Positions 45,751-55,841 are shown, counted from the first letter of the stretch. The stretch is DNA of 64,000 nt from MPNP01 sp965116235 (GCA_965116235.1 OZ220496.1:3038001-3102000), one strand, 5' to 3'. The notes: generated by a model not told the origin, from the sequence alone. Program-made: numbers and translations.

Positions 45751-46386
45751 TTACCGTTCCGTTACGCCCTTTCCGGCAAGGATTTTATGGCGAAACTTGC
45801 CGATGCGGGCGAACCGCGTTTTCGAGTGCTTGGCGGAATTGAGATTGATCGCATAGCTCCTCTGCCGCCCAAGCGTCAGACCATGAAATGCGTTGGCAAG
45901 CTCAAGGTCGCTGTCCAATGCTTCAACCAGTTCCTCCGGCAAATCGATTTCATGCGCTTCTTTCGGTGGTCTGATGCCGGCATCCGCATAAACCATCGCC
46001 TCCTTCAGATAGTCTCGAATGATGGGGGTGCGCTCAGATACCTGAGCGTCATCGGTAAAGCGGATCATGTCGTGATGCCGAGAGTTTGGACCTTGCTTTT
46101 CGAGGATCCCCTCCACATCTTTCATCAGCGCCGCGTGGAAAAAGCTCAGGCGAAAGTCGCGACGAAACGCACCAATGATTGCAATGTTTCGATCTCCATG
46201 CATGTAGCAGGGATAGCCCCATTTGACCGTTTCGCCTAGGTTGACGTTGAGGCAAATGCGCCTCAGCTCTCTGAGACCGACTTCCCATTTTCGGGTTGAG
46301 CAATCTGGCGTCGCAAAACGTTCGCAACGCCCGCAACCTTTCGAGAAGTAGTCCTCAATGTCGGTAATCACGGCTTCACCTGGCAC
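45751..46386 (-). CDS. YdeI/OmpD-associated family protein (DUF1801-like)
   Basis: A 211-residue cytoplasmic protein beginning near 'DIEDYFSKGCGRCERFATPD', followed by 'CLNVNLGETVKWGYPCY' and 'NIAIIGAFRRDFRLSFFHAALM', the usual DUF1801/YdeI core. The C-terminus ends with the family's 'GRQRSYAINLNSAKHSKTR' and a basic tail. Members are linked by annotation to bacteriocin or envelope-stress protection, but the biochemical role is unknown. It is divergent from cobS, at the right edge of the accessory block. Confidence 0.82.
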   Translation of the reverse strand: MPGEAVITDIEDYFSKGCGRCERFATPDCSTRKWEVGLRELRRICLNVNLGETVKWGYPCYMHGDRNIAIIGAFRRDFRLSFFHAALMKDVEGILEKQGPNSRHHDMIRFTDDAQVSERTPIIRDYLKEAMVYADAGIRPPKEAHEIDLPEELVEALDSDLELANAFHGLTLGRQRSYAINLNSAKHSKTRFARIGKFRHKILAGKGVTER

Positions 46387-46657
46387 AACAACAGTTTTGA
46401 CTTGTCATGAGTGTGGGTAACGTGTTTTTTCGGGAATTGCAAGGGTTTCCTGGGGACCTGCAGCAATACCATCGCAATTCTGATCGTGTGCGTTTTTGAC
46501 TCATCGTGGCAAGCAACTGGAATTCCTTTCGACTTCGCAAGCACGACGTTGAAAAGCCCGCCATCAAATAAATTAAGGATGACTTGCTGTTTGGTTTAGC
46601 TCAAACCAACACTAAATGGTAGTCCTTGACTGGTCGAACTAGTGGGGTGAAATAGCA
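46387..46657. other. spacer between ydeI-like gene and cobS
   Basis: About 270 bases without a supported gene. It should hold both divergent promoters. I looked for a B12-box (cobalamin riboswitch) before cobS and saw none. Confidence 0.3.
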
Positions 46658-47623
46658 ATGGTGACGGAGCCAACAAGACGGATTTCGGTTCGCGAAGCAT
46701 TTGGAATCAATACCAACATGGAGGTTGTGGGCTTTGCCGACATGTCCGATCGAGTTCCGGAAATCGATCCTACGTACAAATTCGACCCCGACACGACACT
46801 GGCCATTCTGGCCGGCTTCTCGCACAATCGCCGCGTAATGATTCAGGGCTACCACGGGACCGGAAAGTCAACGCATATCGAGCAGGTTTCAGCTCGGCTG
46901 AACTGGCCTTGTGTACGGGTCAATCTGGACAGTCATATTTCACGCATCGACCTGATCGGCAAGGATGCCATCAAGCTGCGGAACGGCAAGCAGGTCACCG
47001 AATTTCAGGAAGGGATACTGCCTTGGGCCTTGCGCAATTGCGTCGCTCTTGTATTTGATGAATACGATGCAGGGCGGCCGGATGTGATGTTTGTCATCCA
47101 GCGCATCCTGGAAGCCGAGGGCAAACTCACCTTGCTCGACCAGAATGAAATTATAATCCCTCACAAGTACTTTCGGATATTTTCGACAACCAACACCGTC
47201 GGTCTTGGGGACACGACCGGGCTGTATCATGGCACCCAGCAAATCAATCAGGGCCAAATGGACCGATGGTCTCTTGTTACAACCTTGAACTACCTCTCGC
47301 ATGACGCTGAAACTCAGATCGTTCTGTCCAAGGTGCCGCATTTCAATACCGAAAAAGGACGTGATTTCATTTCCAAAATGGTTTCGGTGGCTGATCACAC
47401 CCGCTCTGCCTTCAAGAATGGTGACATTTCCACTGTCATGAGTCCTAGAACTGTCATCTCTTGGGCACAGAATTTCGAAATTTTCAACGATATTGACTAT
47501 GCTTTCCGCTTGAGTTTTGTGAACAAGTGTGACGAACTGGAACGGGCGACCGTGGCCGAGTTGTTTCAGCGCTCGTTTGGTTACGAATTGAGTTTCAGTT
47601 CAAACAGCAGCGCCATTCTTTGA
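46658..47623 (+). CDS. cobS: aerobic cobaltochelatase subunit CobS
   Basis: A 321-residue AAA+ ATPase (MoxR-like). With CobT and CobN it inserts cobalt into hydrogenobyrinic acid a,c-diamide in the aerobic B12 pathway. Walker A is 'GYHGTGKSTH' (about 63-72), Walker B is 'ALVFDEYDAG' (about 128-137), and a sensor segment reads 'FRIFSTTNTVGLGD'. The length and N-terminus (VREAFGI...VVGFAD) match CobS. cobT follows 40 bases later. CobN is not in the window. Confidence 0.96.
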   Translation: MVTEPTRRISVREAFGINTNMEVVGFADMSDRVPEIDPTYKFDPDTTLAILAGFSHNRRVMIQGYHGTGKSTHIEQVSARLNWPCVRVNLDSHISRIDLIGKDAIKLRNGKQVTEFQEGILPWALRNCVALVFDEYDAGRPDVMFVIQRILEAEGKLTLLDQNEIIIPHKYFRIFSTTNTVGLGDTTGLYHGTQQINQGQMDRWSLVTTLNYLSHDAETQIVLSKVPHFNTEKGRDFISKMVSVADHTRSAFKNGDISTVMSPRTVISWAQNFEIFNDIDYAFRLSFVNKCDELERATVAELFQRSFGYELSFSSNSSAIL

Positions 47624-47663
47624 CTCGATATGCGTGTTGACGATAACGGTACAACTTTAAGTC

Positions 47664-49493
47664 ATGTCCAGTTTTGACAAGCCACAACTTGATGCACTCA
47701 AGAAGGCTATAACTGAAACGACCCGTTCGATCGCAGGTTCCGACGATGTAAGCGTCCGCTTCTCAGCCGATCCCCCTGAGATAACAGACGGCAATGTCAG
47801 ACTTCCTTCGTTGGGATCGAAGACAACACCTAGAGACATTGAGGTAACCCGAGGATTCGCGGACGGCTTTGCCCTGAGGCACAGACACCAGAATTCTGAT
47901 ATCTTTCAAAAGTACATGCCCGTTGGGGATACTGCCAGACAACTGTATGCAGCTCTGGAAAACTCCCGGTGCGAGGCTTTGGGGTGTCGTCAGCTCGAGG
48001 GGATAGCACAGAATATCGATGCCCGAATCGCCAAGCAAGCTGACGACAAGGGTTTTAGTTCAATGACGAACGCGTCAGAAGCTCCACTCAAGGATGCCTT
48101 GTCACTTCTCATTCACCATAAGATATCGAACCGGAAACTTCCGGCCAACGCTCAAAAAGTCGTGGATCTATACCAAAGGGAAATTGATGATCGTATTGGA
48201 GATACCCTGTCGAACCTGGACACGATTGTAACCGACCAGATCGAGTTTGCACGCCTTGCCCGCCAACTGATCGGCAAGTTTGGCTATGGCGACCAGCTTG
48301 GGCCGGATCCCGATCAAGACGAGACGGAGCAAAATGCCGAACAGGCTGATCCCGATGAAGACAGGCCTGATGTTGAAAACCCAGACAAGCAGGAACCTGA
48401 GGAACAGGAAGAGAGTTTTGACGACCAGTCCCTTGAAGATCATGAAGAAGCGGATCAATCGGACCCAATTGACGCGGATGATCTTCAACTCGGAGAGCTG
48501 GAAGAAGCAGAGGATACAGAGAGAGAACCCGAAATCACTCGTCTGCCTCATTCGGAAGCCGACCCGACCTACCGAGTCTTTACGAACAGATTTGATGAAA
48601 TCGTTCTGGCCGAAGAACTGGCCGAGCCGAATGAACTTGAACGCCTGCGTAACAATCTTGATCAGCAACTCGAACCCTACAGGGGAGCTGCTGGCCGACT
48701 GGCCAACAAGCTCCAGCGCAAGCTCCTGACCCAACAAAACAGGATCTGGGAGTTCGATCGGGAGGAAGGAATTCTTGATGCCGGAAGGCTCGCACGTGTC
48801 GTTGCCAATCCAACCACGCCGCTCTCCTTCAAAGTTGAAAAGGACACTGAATTCAAGGACACGATTGTCTCGTTGCTGCTGGACAACTCCGGTTCCATGC
48901 GAGGACGGCCAATCTCACTTGCGGCGATGTGTGCAGATATTCTGGCCCGTACATTGGAACGATGCCAGGTCAAAGTCGAGATTCTAGGCTTTACGACCAA
49001 GTTATGGAAGGGAGGCAACAGTCGAATAGAATGGGCCAATACAACCCGTTCCCCTTCACCGGGACGGCTGAATGACATACGCCATATCATCTACAAGAAC
49101 GGCGATACGCCTTGGCGGCGTGCACGAACGAATCTGGGATTGATGATGAAGGAAGGACTTCTGAAGGAGAATATTGATGGCGAAGCTCTGGAATGGGCCC
49201 ATAGCCGTCTTGTCCATCGCTTTGAAAAAAGAAAGATACTGATGGTTATTTCTGACGGGGCACCGGTTGATGACTCGACCTTGAGCACCAACCCGGCAAA
49301 CTACCTTGAGTCTCACCTTCGCAGGGTCATCACCATGATTGCGAAGTTGAGCAAGGTCGAACTGATAGCCATCGGCATCGGTCACGATGTTACCAGCTAT
49401 TACGACCGCGCTGTCACCATATCGGAAGTTGACCAGCTGGCAGGAGTGATGACGGAACAACTTTCCGAACTATTCGAAACGCAAAAGCGATAG
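47664..49493 (+). CDS. cobT: aerobic cobaltochelatase subunit CobT
   Basis: A 609-residue partner of CobS. A long N-terminal domain is followed by a strongly acidic low-complexity stretch (about 215-290, rich in D, E and Q). A C-terminal von Willebrand A domain has the MIDAS motif 'LLLDNSGSMRGRP' (about 410-422). CobT and CobS form the ATP-driven chaperone-like complex that works with CobN. The acidic linker is typical of the family. The gene is co-directional with cobS and the following peptidase gene. Confidence 0.96.
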   Translation: MSSFDKPQLDALKKAITETTRSIAGSDDVSVRFSADPPEITDGNVRLPSLGSKTTPRDIEVTRGFADGFALRHRHQNSDIFQKYMPVGDTARQLYAALENSRCEALGCRQLEGIAQNIDARIAKQADDKGFSSMTNASEAPLKDALSLLIHHKISNRKLPANAQKVVDLYQREIDDRIGDTLSNLDTIVTDQIEFARLARQLIGKFGYGDQLGPDPDQDETEQNAEQADPDEDRPDVENPDKQEPEEQEESFDDQSLEDHEEADQSDPIDADDLQLGELEEAEDTEREPEITRLPHSEADPTYRVFTNRFDEIVLAEELAEPNELERLRNNLDQQLEPYRGAAGRLANKLQRKLLTQQNRIWEFDREEGILDAGRLARVVANPTTPLSFKVEKDTEFKDTIVSLLLDNSGSMRGRPISLAAMCADILARTLERCQVKVEILGFTTKLWKGGNSRIEWANTTRSPSPGRLNDIRHIIYKNGDTPWRRARTNLGLMMKEGLLKENIDGEALEWAHSRLVHRFEKRKILMVISDGAPVDDSTLSTNPANYLESHLRRVITMIAKLSKVELIAIGIGHDVTSYYDRAVTISEVDQLAGVMTEQLSELFETQKR

Positions 49494-49525
49494 AACGGTG
49501 CCAAACCCATTGACCCTGTTCATGA

Positions 49526-51313
49526 ATGCAGTCTGATACGGAATTCCGATTTAATCCTAACAAGCTGGACTTATTGCGCGATCAGCTTCGAAGCTTCAAT
49601 CTGCATGGCTACCTTCTGCCTCAAAGCAACCTTTTCCGGACCGAGCAACTTCCGCCACACGAGCAGCGACTGGCTTGGCAAACCGGCTTCACCGGGTCGG
49701 CAGGGTTTGCCGTTATCACCTTGACGGAAGCCGCTGTCTTCGTGGACGGACGCTACACCATTCAGGCCAATATCCAGGTCGACACCGACTGCTTCCAGAT
49801 CATTGACTATGGAACGACCGCCATCTGCAATTGGCTCAAGCAAAATGCAGCCAAAGGCGACAGAGTCGGATTTTGTGGCGAGCACTCTTCCATCAGGGAA
49901 ATAGAATTGTTCCAGAAATGCCTGTCAGGCTGCGGGATTGAGTTTGTGTCCACCTCAGATTTGGTGGGATCCATCTGGACCTCTCGCTCCATGCAACATC
50001 ACGGCGAGATATACCTCTATCCGGAGAAATTTGCCGGGGAGTGTCAAACGGCAAAGCGCCATCGAATGGCACAGAATCTCAAGCGCAATGGTCTAACATC
50101 TCTGATCATCAGCAATTCCTCCTCTGTATCCTGGCTTTTGAATATCCGGGGAACTGAATGTCCGCTCAATCCCGTTGTCCAATCCTTTGCCATTCTCTAT
50201 CAGGATAGTTCCGTAGACCTGTTTACGGACTCCGATCAACTGACCGGCATGAATGTCTGGAATGAATTGACCGGGGTCTCGCGCTATCCGGTCAGGGCAA
50301 TTGAAACTGCTCTGGACGGACTGGATGGTACCATCCAGGTTGATCCCGGATCTCTACCGTATCAGTTCTACCAAATCTTGGGTTTGAAGAGTGACATCAT
50401 ACTTGCCGATGATCCGGTTGAAGTCGCCAAGGCAACAAAGAATCCCATTCAAATTGGGCATATCCGCACTTGTCATATCCGGGATGGCGCGTCCGTCATT
50501 GAGTTTCTATCCTGGCTTGACAGCCATGATCTGCGTTCGCTTACCGAACTTGATGTCATAAGAAAAATCGAGCGATTTCGACGCCGCAACCCTGAATTCA
50601 GGGGCAACAGCTTTGATACCATAGCAGGGTCTGGCCCCCATGGGGCTATCGTCCACTATCGAGCTGATCAGAATTCGAATCGTGCATTGACCCCATCGGA
50701 CTTGCTGCTCATTGATTCGGGTGCGCATTATGTCGATGGAACCACGGATATAACCCGAACCGTTGCCCTTGGTTCTCCGACTCCCAAGCAGAAGCAAGAC
50801 TACACGTTTGTGCTCAAGGCTCTGATTGCCTTATCCAGGGCCAGATGGCCGGCCGGGACAAGAGGAAGAGCCCTGGATGCCATTGCCCGGTGCCAGGTAC
50901 GACTGGCCGATGCCGACTACAAGCACGGAACAGGACATGGCGTAGGGCAGTTCATGGATGTTCACGAGGCCCCGTACAGTCTTGCAATAACCTCGGACGA
51001 GCCGATACCTGAGAATGTACTCATGTCCGTAGAGCCCGGAATTTACCGGGCGGACCAATACGGCATCCGACTTGAAAACCTGGCTTTGACAGTAAAGACC
51101 CCGGCCATCACTCACAATTCGGAAAACGTTTCCTGTAGATTTGAAACCGTGAGTTTCGTACCTTTTGACCGCAGAATGATCGACAAATCCTTTTTGGAAG
51201 CATCAGAAATAGATTGGATAAACCACTACCATTCCCAAGTGCTTGCAACTTATGAAGCCAAACTCAGCCCTGCAGCGCAAAAGTGGCTGAAGGGTGCGTG
51301 CCAACCGATTTAG
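49526..51313 (+). CDS. pepP: Xaa-Pro aminopeptidase (M24B)
   Basis: A 595-residue three-domain aminopeptidase P. Two creatinase-type N-terminal domains (about 10-310) lead to a pita-bread catalytic domain. The five metal ligands are visible: Asp in 'LIDSGAHY', Asp in 'TTDITRTV', His in 'HGTGHGVGQFMDVHE', Glu in 'SVEPGIY' and Glu in 'IRLENLAL'. It removes N-terminal residues before proline. The long form (about 600 residues) is normal in alphaproteobacteria. Its stop overlaps the convergent recN stop by four bases. Confidence 0.93.
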   Translation: MQSDTEFRFNPNKLDLLRDQLRSFNLHGYLLPQSNLFRTEQLPPHEQRLAWQTGFTGSAGFAVITLTEAAVFVDGRYTIQANIQVDTDCFQIIDYGTTAICNWLKQNAAKGDRVGFCGEHSSIREIELFQKCLSGCGIEFVSTSDLVGSIWTSRSMQHHGEIYLYPEKFAGECQTAKRHRMAQNLKRNGLTSLIISNSSSVSWLLNIRGTECPLNPVVQSFAILYQDSSVDLFTDSDQLTGMNVWNELTGVSRYPVRAIETALDGLDGTIQVDPGSLPYQFYQILGLKSDIILADDPVEVAKATKNPIQIGHIRTCHIRDGASVIEFLSWLDSHDLRSLTELDVIRKIERFRRRNPEFRGNSFDTIAGSGPHGAIVHYRADQNSNRALTPSDLLLIDSGAHYVDGTTDITRTVALGSPTPKQKQDYTFVLKALIALSRARWPAGTRGRALDAIARCQVRLADADYKHGTGHGVGQFMDVHEAPYSLAITSDEPIPENVLMSVEPGIYRADQYGIRLENLALTVKTPAITHNSENVSCRFETVSFVPFDRRMIDKSFLEASEIDWINHYHSQVLATYEAKLSPAAQKWLKGACQPI

Positions 51314-52965
51314 GCTTTTGCTTCCAACAATACCCTTGCAGCACCCATTGCCTCATCGGACACCGCTTCGGCCGAAAGCATGCGGGCTATCTCTTCAACC
51401 CGCTCTTCATGAGACAATGATTGAGCCCTGATCACGCTTTGCGACCCAACGGTCCGCTTCTCGATCTGGTAATGCAGGTCACCAAGCGAAGCGACTTGAG
51501 GAGAATGTGTTACGGCGATGACCTGTGTCTTGGATGACAGTGCCTTGAGCCTTCTTCCAACAGCATCAGCTGTTGCTCCGCCGATGCCCGTATCGATTTC
51601 GTCAAAAACCAGGCTGATTCCTGAATCTTCTCTGATCAGACACGCTTTTAGAGCCAGCAAGAAGCGTGATAGTTCTCCTCCTGAGGCAATTTGATCAATC
51701 GGTCCCAATGGAAAGCCGGGATTGGTGGTCACCATAAACCGAACATCGTCGTATCCTCTTGGCCCCTCCGGGACTTCAGCTATGGCTGTCTCGAAGTCTG
51801 CCTTTTCAAGTTTTAAAGGTTTGAATTCCCTCTTGATTTCCTTGTTCAGCCGATCGGCCGCACTTGATCGGGCCCGGGATAGCGATTGAGCCAAGCTGCG
51901 GTACTCACCCCCGAGGAACTCAAGGTGCCCTTTCAGGGACTCAAGGTGATCGCTCTCGCTTTGACTGTTTGACTGAAATTGTTTCAGCCGCTTTCCATAT
52001 TCATGAAGTTCCTCTGGGGCAACGCCGTGTTTCCGGGCTAAATTTCGAATGGCATAGAGCCTGTCTTCAAGCTCTTCGAGTTCGTGTGGGCCAATGTTCA
52101 GCTTCTGCCTATGATGACTGATGTGACCCTCCGCCTCCTGAAGTTCAGAAAGAGCCCTTTCCAAAGCCTCGCGAGCCTCCTTGACTGAATCATCAGGCTC
52201 CCCTTTCAGTCGCTCAAGGGCATTAAGGGCGGCAACAACCTGACTTGACGCTCCCTCAGAACCGATTTGCTGTTCGGCAAAATCAATGGCTTCCCGGTTC
52301 TGAGTAGCAAACTTCATTGCCGATCGATCAACTTCCAGTTGCCTCGCCTCATCCGGCTTCAAATCAAACTGTTCGAACTCCTCCAGATAAAAGTCAATAT
52401 GTTCCTGATCCTGCATCCGACTGGCAATTTTTTTCTCTTGGGCCTCTACCATTCGGCTGTGAGCCCGATACTGATTCCAGCTGGCCTGAACCTTATCGAC
52501 CGCATCGTCCAAGCGACCAAAAGTATCCAGCAGGCCAGTGTGCTTGCCGGGATTGAGAAGTTGATGTGCATCGTGCTGACCGTGGATGTTTGTCAGCAAG
52601 TCGCCAAGTTCTCTCAGAAACTCCAGCGGACAACGGCGGCCATTGATAAACGACCGCGTTCGACCATTGGAAGAAAACACTCGCCTGATCAGGAGCTCTT
52701 CATCAATCCTGTAACCCTGTTCGGTGAGAATGCTCCGAGAGGGATGATCCGGCAGGATTTCAAATGATGCCGCGACCTCTCTCGTCGCGCTTGCATCGGA
52801 ACCGAGATGCTTCCCCGAAGGCAAACCCAAGGCAAAGCCAAGTGAGTCGAGAAGAACAGACTTCCCGGCGCCAGTTTCTCCCGTAAGGACATTGAAACCC
52901 GGCACAAACTCCAGATTCAGCTCATCAACCAGCAGTACGTTGTGTATTGACAGTCCCGCCAGCAT
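51310..52965 (-). CDS. recN: DNA repair protein RecN
   Basis: A 551-residue SMC-like ATPase acting early in double-strand-break repair. Walker A 'LTGETGAGKSVLLDSLGFAL' is at about 30-50. A central coiled coil (about 150-370) and the ABC signature 'ASGGELSRFLLALK' precede Walker B 'SLVFDEIDTGIGG' near 460. Size and order match RecN. It follows bamD by about 20 bases on the same strand, the usual order lpxC-bamD-recN in alphaproteobacteria. Confidence 0.96.
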   Translation of the reverse strand: MLAGLSIHNVLLVDELNLEFVPGFNVLTGETGAGKSVLLDSLGFALGLPSGKHLGSDASATREVAASFEILPDHPSRSILTEQGYRIDEELLIRRVFSSNGRTRSFINGRRCPLEFLRELGDLLTNIHGQHDAHQLLNPGKHTGLLDTFGRLDDAVDKVQASWNQYRAHSRMVEAQEKKIASRMQDQEHIDFYLEEFEQFDLKPDEARQLEVDRSAMKFATQNREAIDFAEQQIGSEGASSQVVAALNALERLKGEPDDSVKEAREALERALSELQEAEGHISHHRQKLNIGPHELEELEDRLYAIRNLARKHGVAPEELHEYGKRLKQFQSNSQSESDHLESLKGHLEFLGGEYRSLAQSLSRARSSAADRLNKEIKREFKPLKLEKADFETAIAEVPEGPRGYDDVRFMVTTNPGFPLGPIDQIASGGELSRFLLALKACLIREDSGISLVFDEIDTGIGGATADAVGRRLKALSSKTQVIAVTHSPQVASLGDLHYQIEKRTVGSQSVIRAQSLSHEERVEEIARMLSAEAVSDEAMGAARVLLEAKA

Positions 52966-52986
52966 TAGGGAGCATCACCGGTATAC

Positions 52987-53913
52987 CTAGATCCACTCCC
53001 CTCTGAGACTCTGGCGGTAGAAACGGTTGAAAAAGCCGGTACCCCCAGATCTCTGGGGCACATCAGCACCAACCTGCTGCAACAAGCTGTACGATTCTTC
53101 ATACCAGACCGTTGAGTTGAAATTATAGGCCAAAATGCTGGCGGACTCTTGCGCCTCCTCGACCAGCCCCAGAGACAGATAGGCTTCTACTAGCCGATGA
53201 AGGGCTTCCGGTACATGACTTGTTGTTCTTGTATAGACTTGACTAAGGGTGACACGAGGCGTTCCCGATTCTTCGATTGGCCGTTCTTCGATAATGTCAA
53301 CGGCATCCAGAAATGTATTGTCAACAACGTTCTGGAAGCGTTTGATTGCCGCCGTGTAGTGCTGTCCCTTGAGATAGAATCGGCCGACTTCCATCTCCTT
53401 CTCCGCCAACCGGTCGACCACTACGTCCATGGCCAATTCGGCCGACTGAGCGAAACCGCTAGTGCCATACCCGCTAGTCACGCGATTGAGTTCTTGGAGA
53501 GCCTTGATCGCGTTGGTTCTGTCCTGGCCCTTCAGGTCAACCTGGCTATAGTAGCTCATGGCCACGAGATACTGTGCGTATGCAGCATCTTCGTCTCCAG
53601 GGTAAAATCTCAGGAAACGTTGAGCGGCTTCCCTGCTTTGGTCATACTGACGAGCAAGATTGTAGGCATAGGCTGCCTGCAAGATTGCTCTTCTCGTCCA
53701 ACTGGAATATGGATATACGCGTTCAACTTCTTCAAATCTCTTGGCCGCCCGGGCATATCTGTTCCGCTCGATCTGAACTTCACCACTTCTGTACAGTTGC
53801 TGCGGGGTAAAGTTTTCGGGCGACCGCTCTTCTTTTCGATTGCCGCAACTGGCGAGGGTCAGGACGGCCATGACGGCGGCAATGCAAGAAACTGTCCGGT
53901 ACGAAAATCTCAT
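52987..53913 (-). CDS. bamD: outer-membrane assembly lipoprotein BamD
   Basis: A 308-residue lipoprotein with signal 'CIAAVMAVLTLASCG': the lipobox LASC gives an N-terminal lipidated Cys near residue 23. Tetratricopeptide-like repeats follow ('YRSGEVQIERNRYARAAKRF', 'VYPYSSWTRRAILQAAYAYN'), typical of BamD. It serves the BAM complex that folds beta-barrels, including the autotransporters here. It lies between lpxC and recN on one strand. Confidence 0.95.
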   Translation of the reverse strand: MRFSYRTVSCIAAVMAVLTLASCGNRKEERSPENFTPQQLYRSGEVQIERNRYARAAKRFEEVERVYPYSSWTRRAILQAAYAYNLARQYDQSREAAQRFLRFYPGDEDAAYAQYLVAMSYYSQVDLKGQDRTNAIKALQELNRVTSGYGTSGFAQSAELAMDVVVDRLAEKEMEVGRFYLKGQHYTAAIKRFQNVVDNTFLDAVDIIEERPIEESGTPRVTLSQVYTRTTSHVPEALHRLVEAYLSLGLVEEAQESASILAYNFNSTVWYEESYSLLQQVGADVPQRSGGTGFFNRFYRQSLRGEWI

Positions 53914-54307
53914 CTAACTTCAAGGCCTTTGCGATATCCAACCCCGCCCCACACAACTCGTTTGGGTCAGGACCAATTCAGGTATTTCACGGGTGTACAT
54001 AAATTGGGAATCTAGTTATTTTTACCAGCATTGCCAACAAATTTTCTTCCGCACCAACGTAGCGGGTTCAAAAGACATCCACGCTCTGGCCCATGTCAGG
54101 TATCAAAGACCAACCCGGATAATTGAACAGGCCTCTGCGTGTCACACCAATGCCAATGCTCACTTGCTGCAAGCACTTGCCAATTCAACCTGTCTGAACG
54201 CTTGGCAAACCTGAGAGGCCCATGCCTGATTCAACAAGGGATGGACCGAAACTCCTTCCTCATCTGATACTCATCCGAGGGCGGGCGGACTTGATCAGCA
54301 TTGGAGG
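53914..54307. other. gap between lpxC and bamD
   Basis: A 394-base spacer in a cluster that is usually compact. No supported gene is seen on either strand. It must carry the bamD promoter if the two genes are not co-transcribed. Confidence 0.3.
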
Positions 54308-55237
54308 TCAGGCATCAAATTGCGGCAAGTCCGCCAACTTCAGATCTACCCCGGGCATGATCGAGGCTATGTCCTCACAAACGGTTCGAACTTCGTAGTT
54401 TCGGGCATCAGACATGACTTTGCGTAGAAGTTCGACATTTGTCCTGTGCCCCGATCTTATGCCAACAAAGAGCCCCATGATCGGCATTCCTGCGAGGCCA
54501 AGATCTCCAAAAGCGTCCAAGAGCTTGTGTCTCAAACACTCATCCTCATAACGAACTGCATGAAGATAGCATTCTTTCTGGGCATCAAAAATGACGACAT
54601 TTTTCTCGTTTCCCCCCAGTCCAAGCTTATTGGCCAGAAGAGTCTGAATTTCGTTCTTGTTGCAAAATGTTCGGCTGGCGCCCAACTGCGAGGCCACTGA
54701 TCCGTTCATCGTCTTCAGATGCTTTGTGCGCTTGCCGATCGGCAAGGGATAGTCAATCGTGTACCGCATTTCAAAGGTATTGGAGGGAAGCAATGCGGCA
54801 TAGGCGCCCTTTTGCGGGTCACCCCAGTCTACAGGCCGCCGTATCTTCATGTAGACAGCCGGAGCATCTTGAGTCTTCAGGCCTACTTCCAGGATTTTCT
54901 TGAAGAAACCCTGAGAGCTTCCATCCAGCGCCGGAACCTCATGGCTATCCAGACATGCTGTCACGTTCGTCAATCCACATCCTGCGACTGCAGCCATCAG
55001 ATGCTCAATCGTGCTTACCCGAACTCCAGACTCAAGCCCTATGGTCGTGCATCTTCGGGTGTCTACAACGTGATTAACGAGTGCAGGAATGAACCTGCTG
55101 TCCCCTTCTCCGCCGACAAGACAGAACTTGATCCCGTGATCTTCCGGTGCCGGGAGGAGGGTCAAATTCACCGGACGACCCGAATGTAGCCCTTTGCCGG
55201 TAAAGTGGATATCAGAATCTATGGTGGTTTGCTTCAT
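54308..55237 (-). CDS. lpxC: UDP-3-O-acyl-N-acetylglucosamine deacetylase
   Basis: About 309 residues catalysing the committed step of lipid A synthesis. Zinc and catalytic features are visible: 'EHLMAAVAG' (first His), 'HEVPALDGSS' and the 'RHKLLDAFGDLGLAG' stretch with the second His and the Asp ligand; 'RSGHRTN' carries the catalytic His. The start ATG 55237 is chosen because GAGG lies seven bases upstream and it gives the family N-terminus (TTIDSDIHFTGKGLHSG). ftsZ, its usual upstream neighbour, is absent. Confidence 0.95.
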   Translation of the reverse strand: MKQTTIDSDIHFTGKGLHSGRPVNLTLLPAPEDHGIKFCLVGGEGDSRFIPALVNHVVDTRRCTTIGLESGVRVSTIEHLMAAVAGCGLTNVTACLDSHEVPALDGSSQGFFKKILEVGLKTQDAPAVYMKIRRPVDWGDPQKGAYAALLPSNTFEMRYTIDYPLPIGKRTKHLKTMNGSVASQLGASRTFCNKNEIQTLLANKLGLGGNEKNVVIFDAQKECYLHAVRYEDECLRHKLLDAFGDLGLAGMPIMGLFVGIRSGHRTNVELLRKVMSDARNYEVRTVCEDIASIMPGVDLKLADLPQFDA

Positions 55238-55385
55238 TTGTCGCCTCAAGCCAATGCGGAACACAATATCTATGCTTTTCGGCTGATGGCAATAAAATGT
55301 TTCTATCAAAATGTTACACAAGTTTAGCCTGTCAACTGACGGTAGTGTCTCGTCTCCTGTTCACAAGATGGGAGATGAATGACAT

Positions 55386-55404
55386 ATGATCCTGCCAGGA
55401 TCAT
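55386..55404. promoter_or_regulatory. perfect palindrome upstream of the first small paralog
   Basis: ATGATCCTG, one central C, and CAGGATCAT form a perfect 9+9 palindrome. It is followed 15 bases later by TTGTTTTTCT, then GGAG and the gene start. The second paralog has a different hairpin in the equivalent place. Confidence 0.5.
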
Positions 55405-55452
55405 CCCCGCATTCGCCCCTTGTTTTTCTGATCAGCCATGGAGAATCATCAC

Positions 55453-55821
55453 ATGTCATACACATTGTCCCGTGACAACCTTATGCACATCCTGAAGCAA
55501 TGGCTGGATGCCCAGCCGGGTATCGATGCCCATCCACAGGATGTGCGTTATGCAAGGGTCGCCGAAGACCACGCCCCTCTCTTGGACAAGCCCTACCCAC
55601 AGATTGTCCTGTCCAAGTTCGACGAGACGCGCAGTCCCGGCGGCAAGGTCGTCGAGAGCGAATCCTTCCGACTTGTCGTGCACGAAAGAGAAGGGCAAGA
55701 TGGGCACAATCATCTGTCCACCGCTCTTGTCCACCATTTCATCAACAGTCATGAGCATGTCGAGGTGGTGAAGCACATCGATCATGTCATCGAGGTTCTG
55801 ATAACGCGCCATACGCTTTAG
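55453..55821 (+). CDS. small conserved unknown protein, copy A
   Basis: About 122 residues, hydrophilic, without signal peptide, membrane segment or known motif. GGAG at 55440-55443 is a suitable ribosome site for ATG 55453. It is about three-quarters identical to copy B at 58156 over the first 114 residues, with the strongest blocks 'YPQIVLSK', 'TRSPGG', 'STALVHH' and 'HVEVVKHID'. The tails differ. It points towards the 3' end of the ankyrin-ATPase gene on the other strand. Conservation between copies suggests a real protein, but I do not recognise the family. Confidence 0.7.
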   Translation: MSYTLSRDNLMHILKQWLDAQPGIDAHPQDVRYARVAEDHAPLLDKPYPQIVLSKFDETRSPGGKVVESESFRLVVHEREGQDGHNHLSTALVHHFINSHEHVEVVKHIDHVIEVLITRHTL

Positions 55822-55841
55822 GGGCGACGCCCCGGGCCGCC

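Noticed and set aside
46387..46657. A cobalamin riboswitch before cobS
   Set aside because: No B12-box-like sequence was seen in the spacer.
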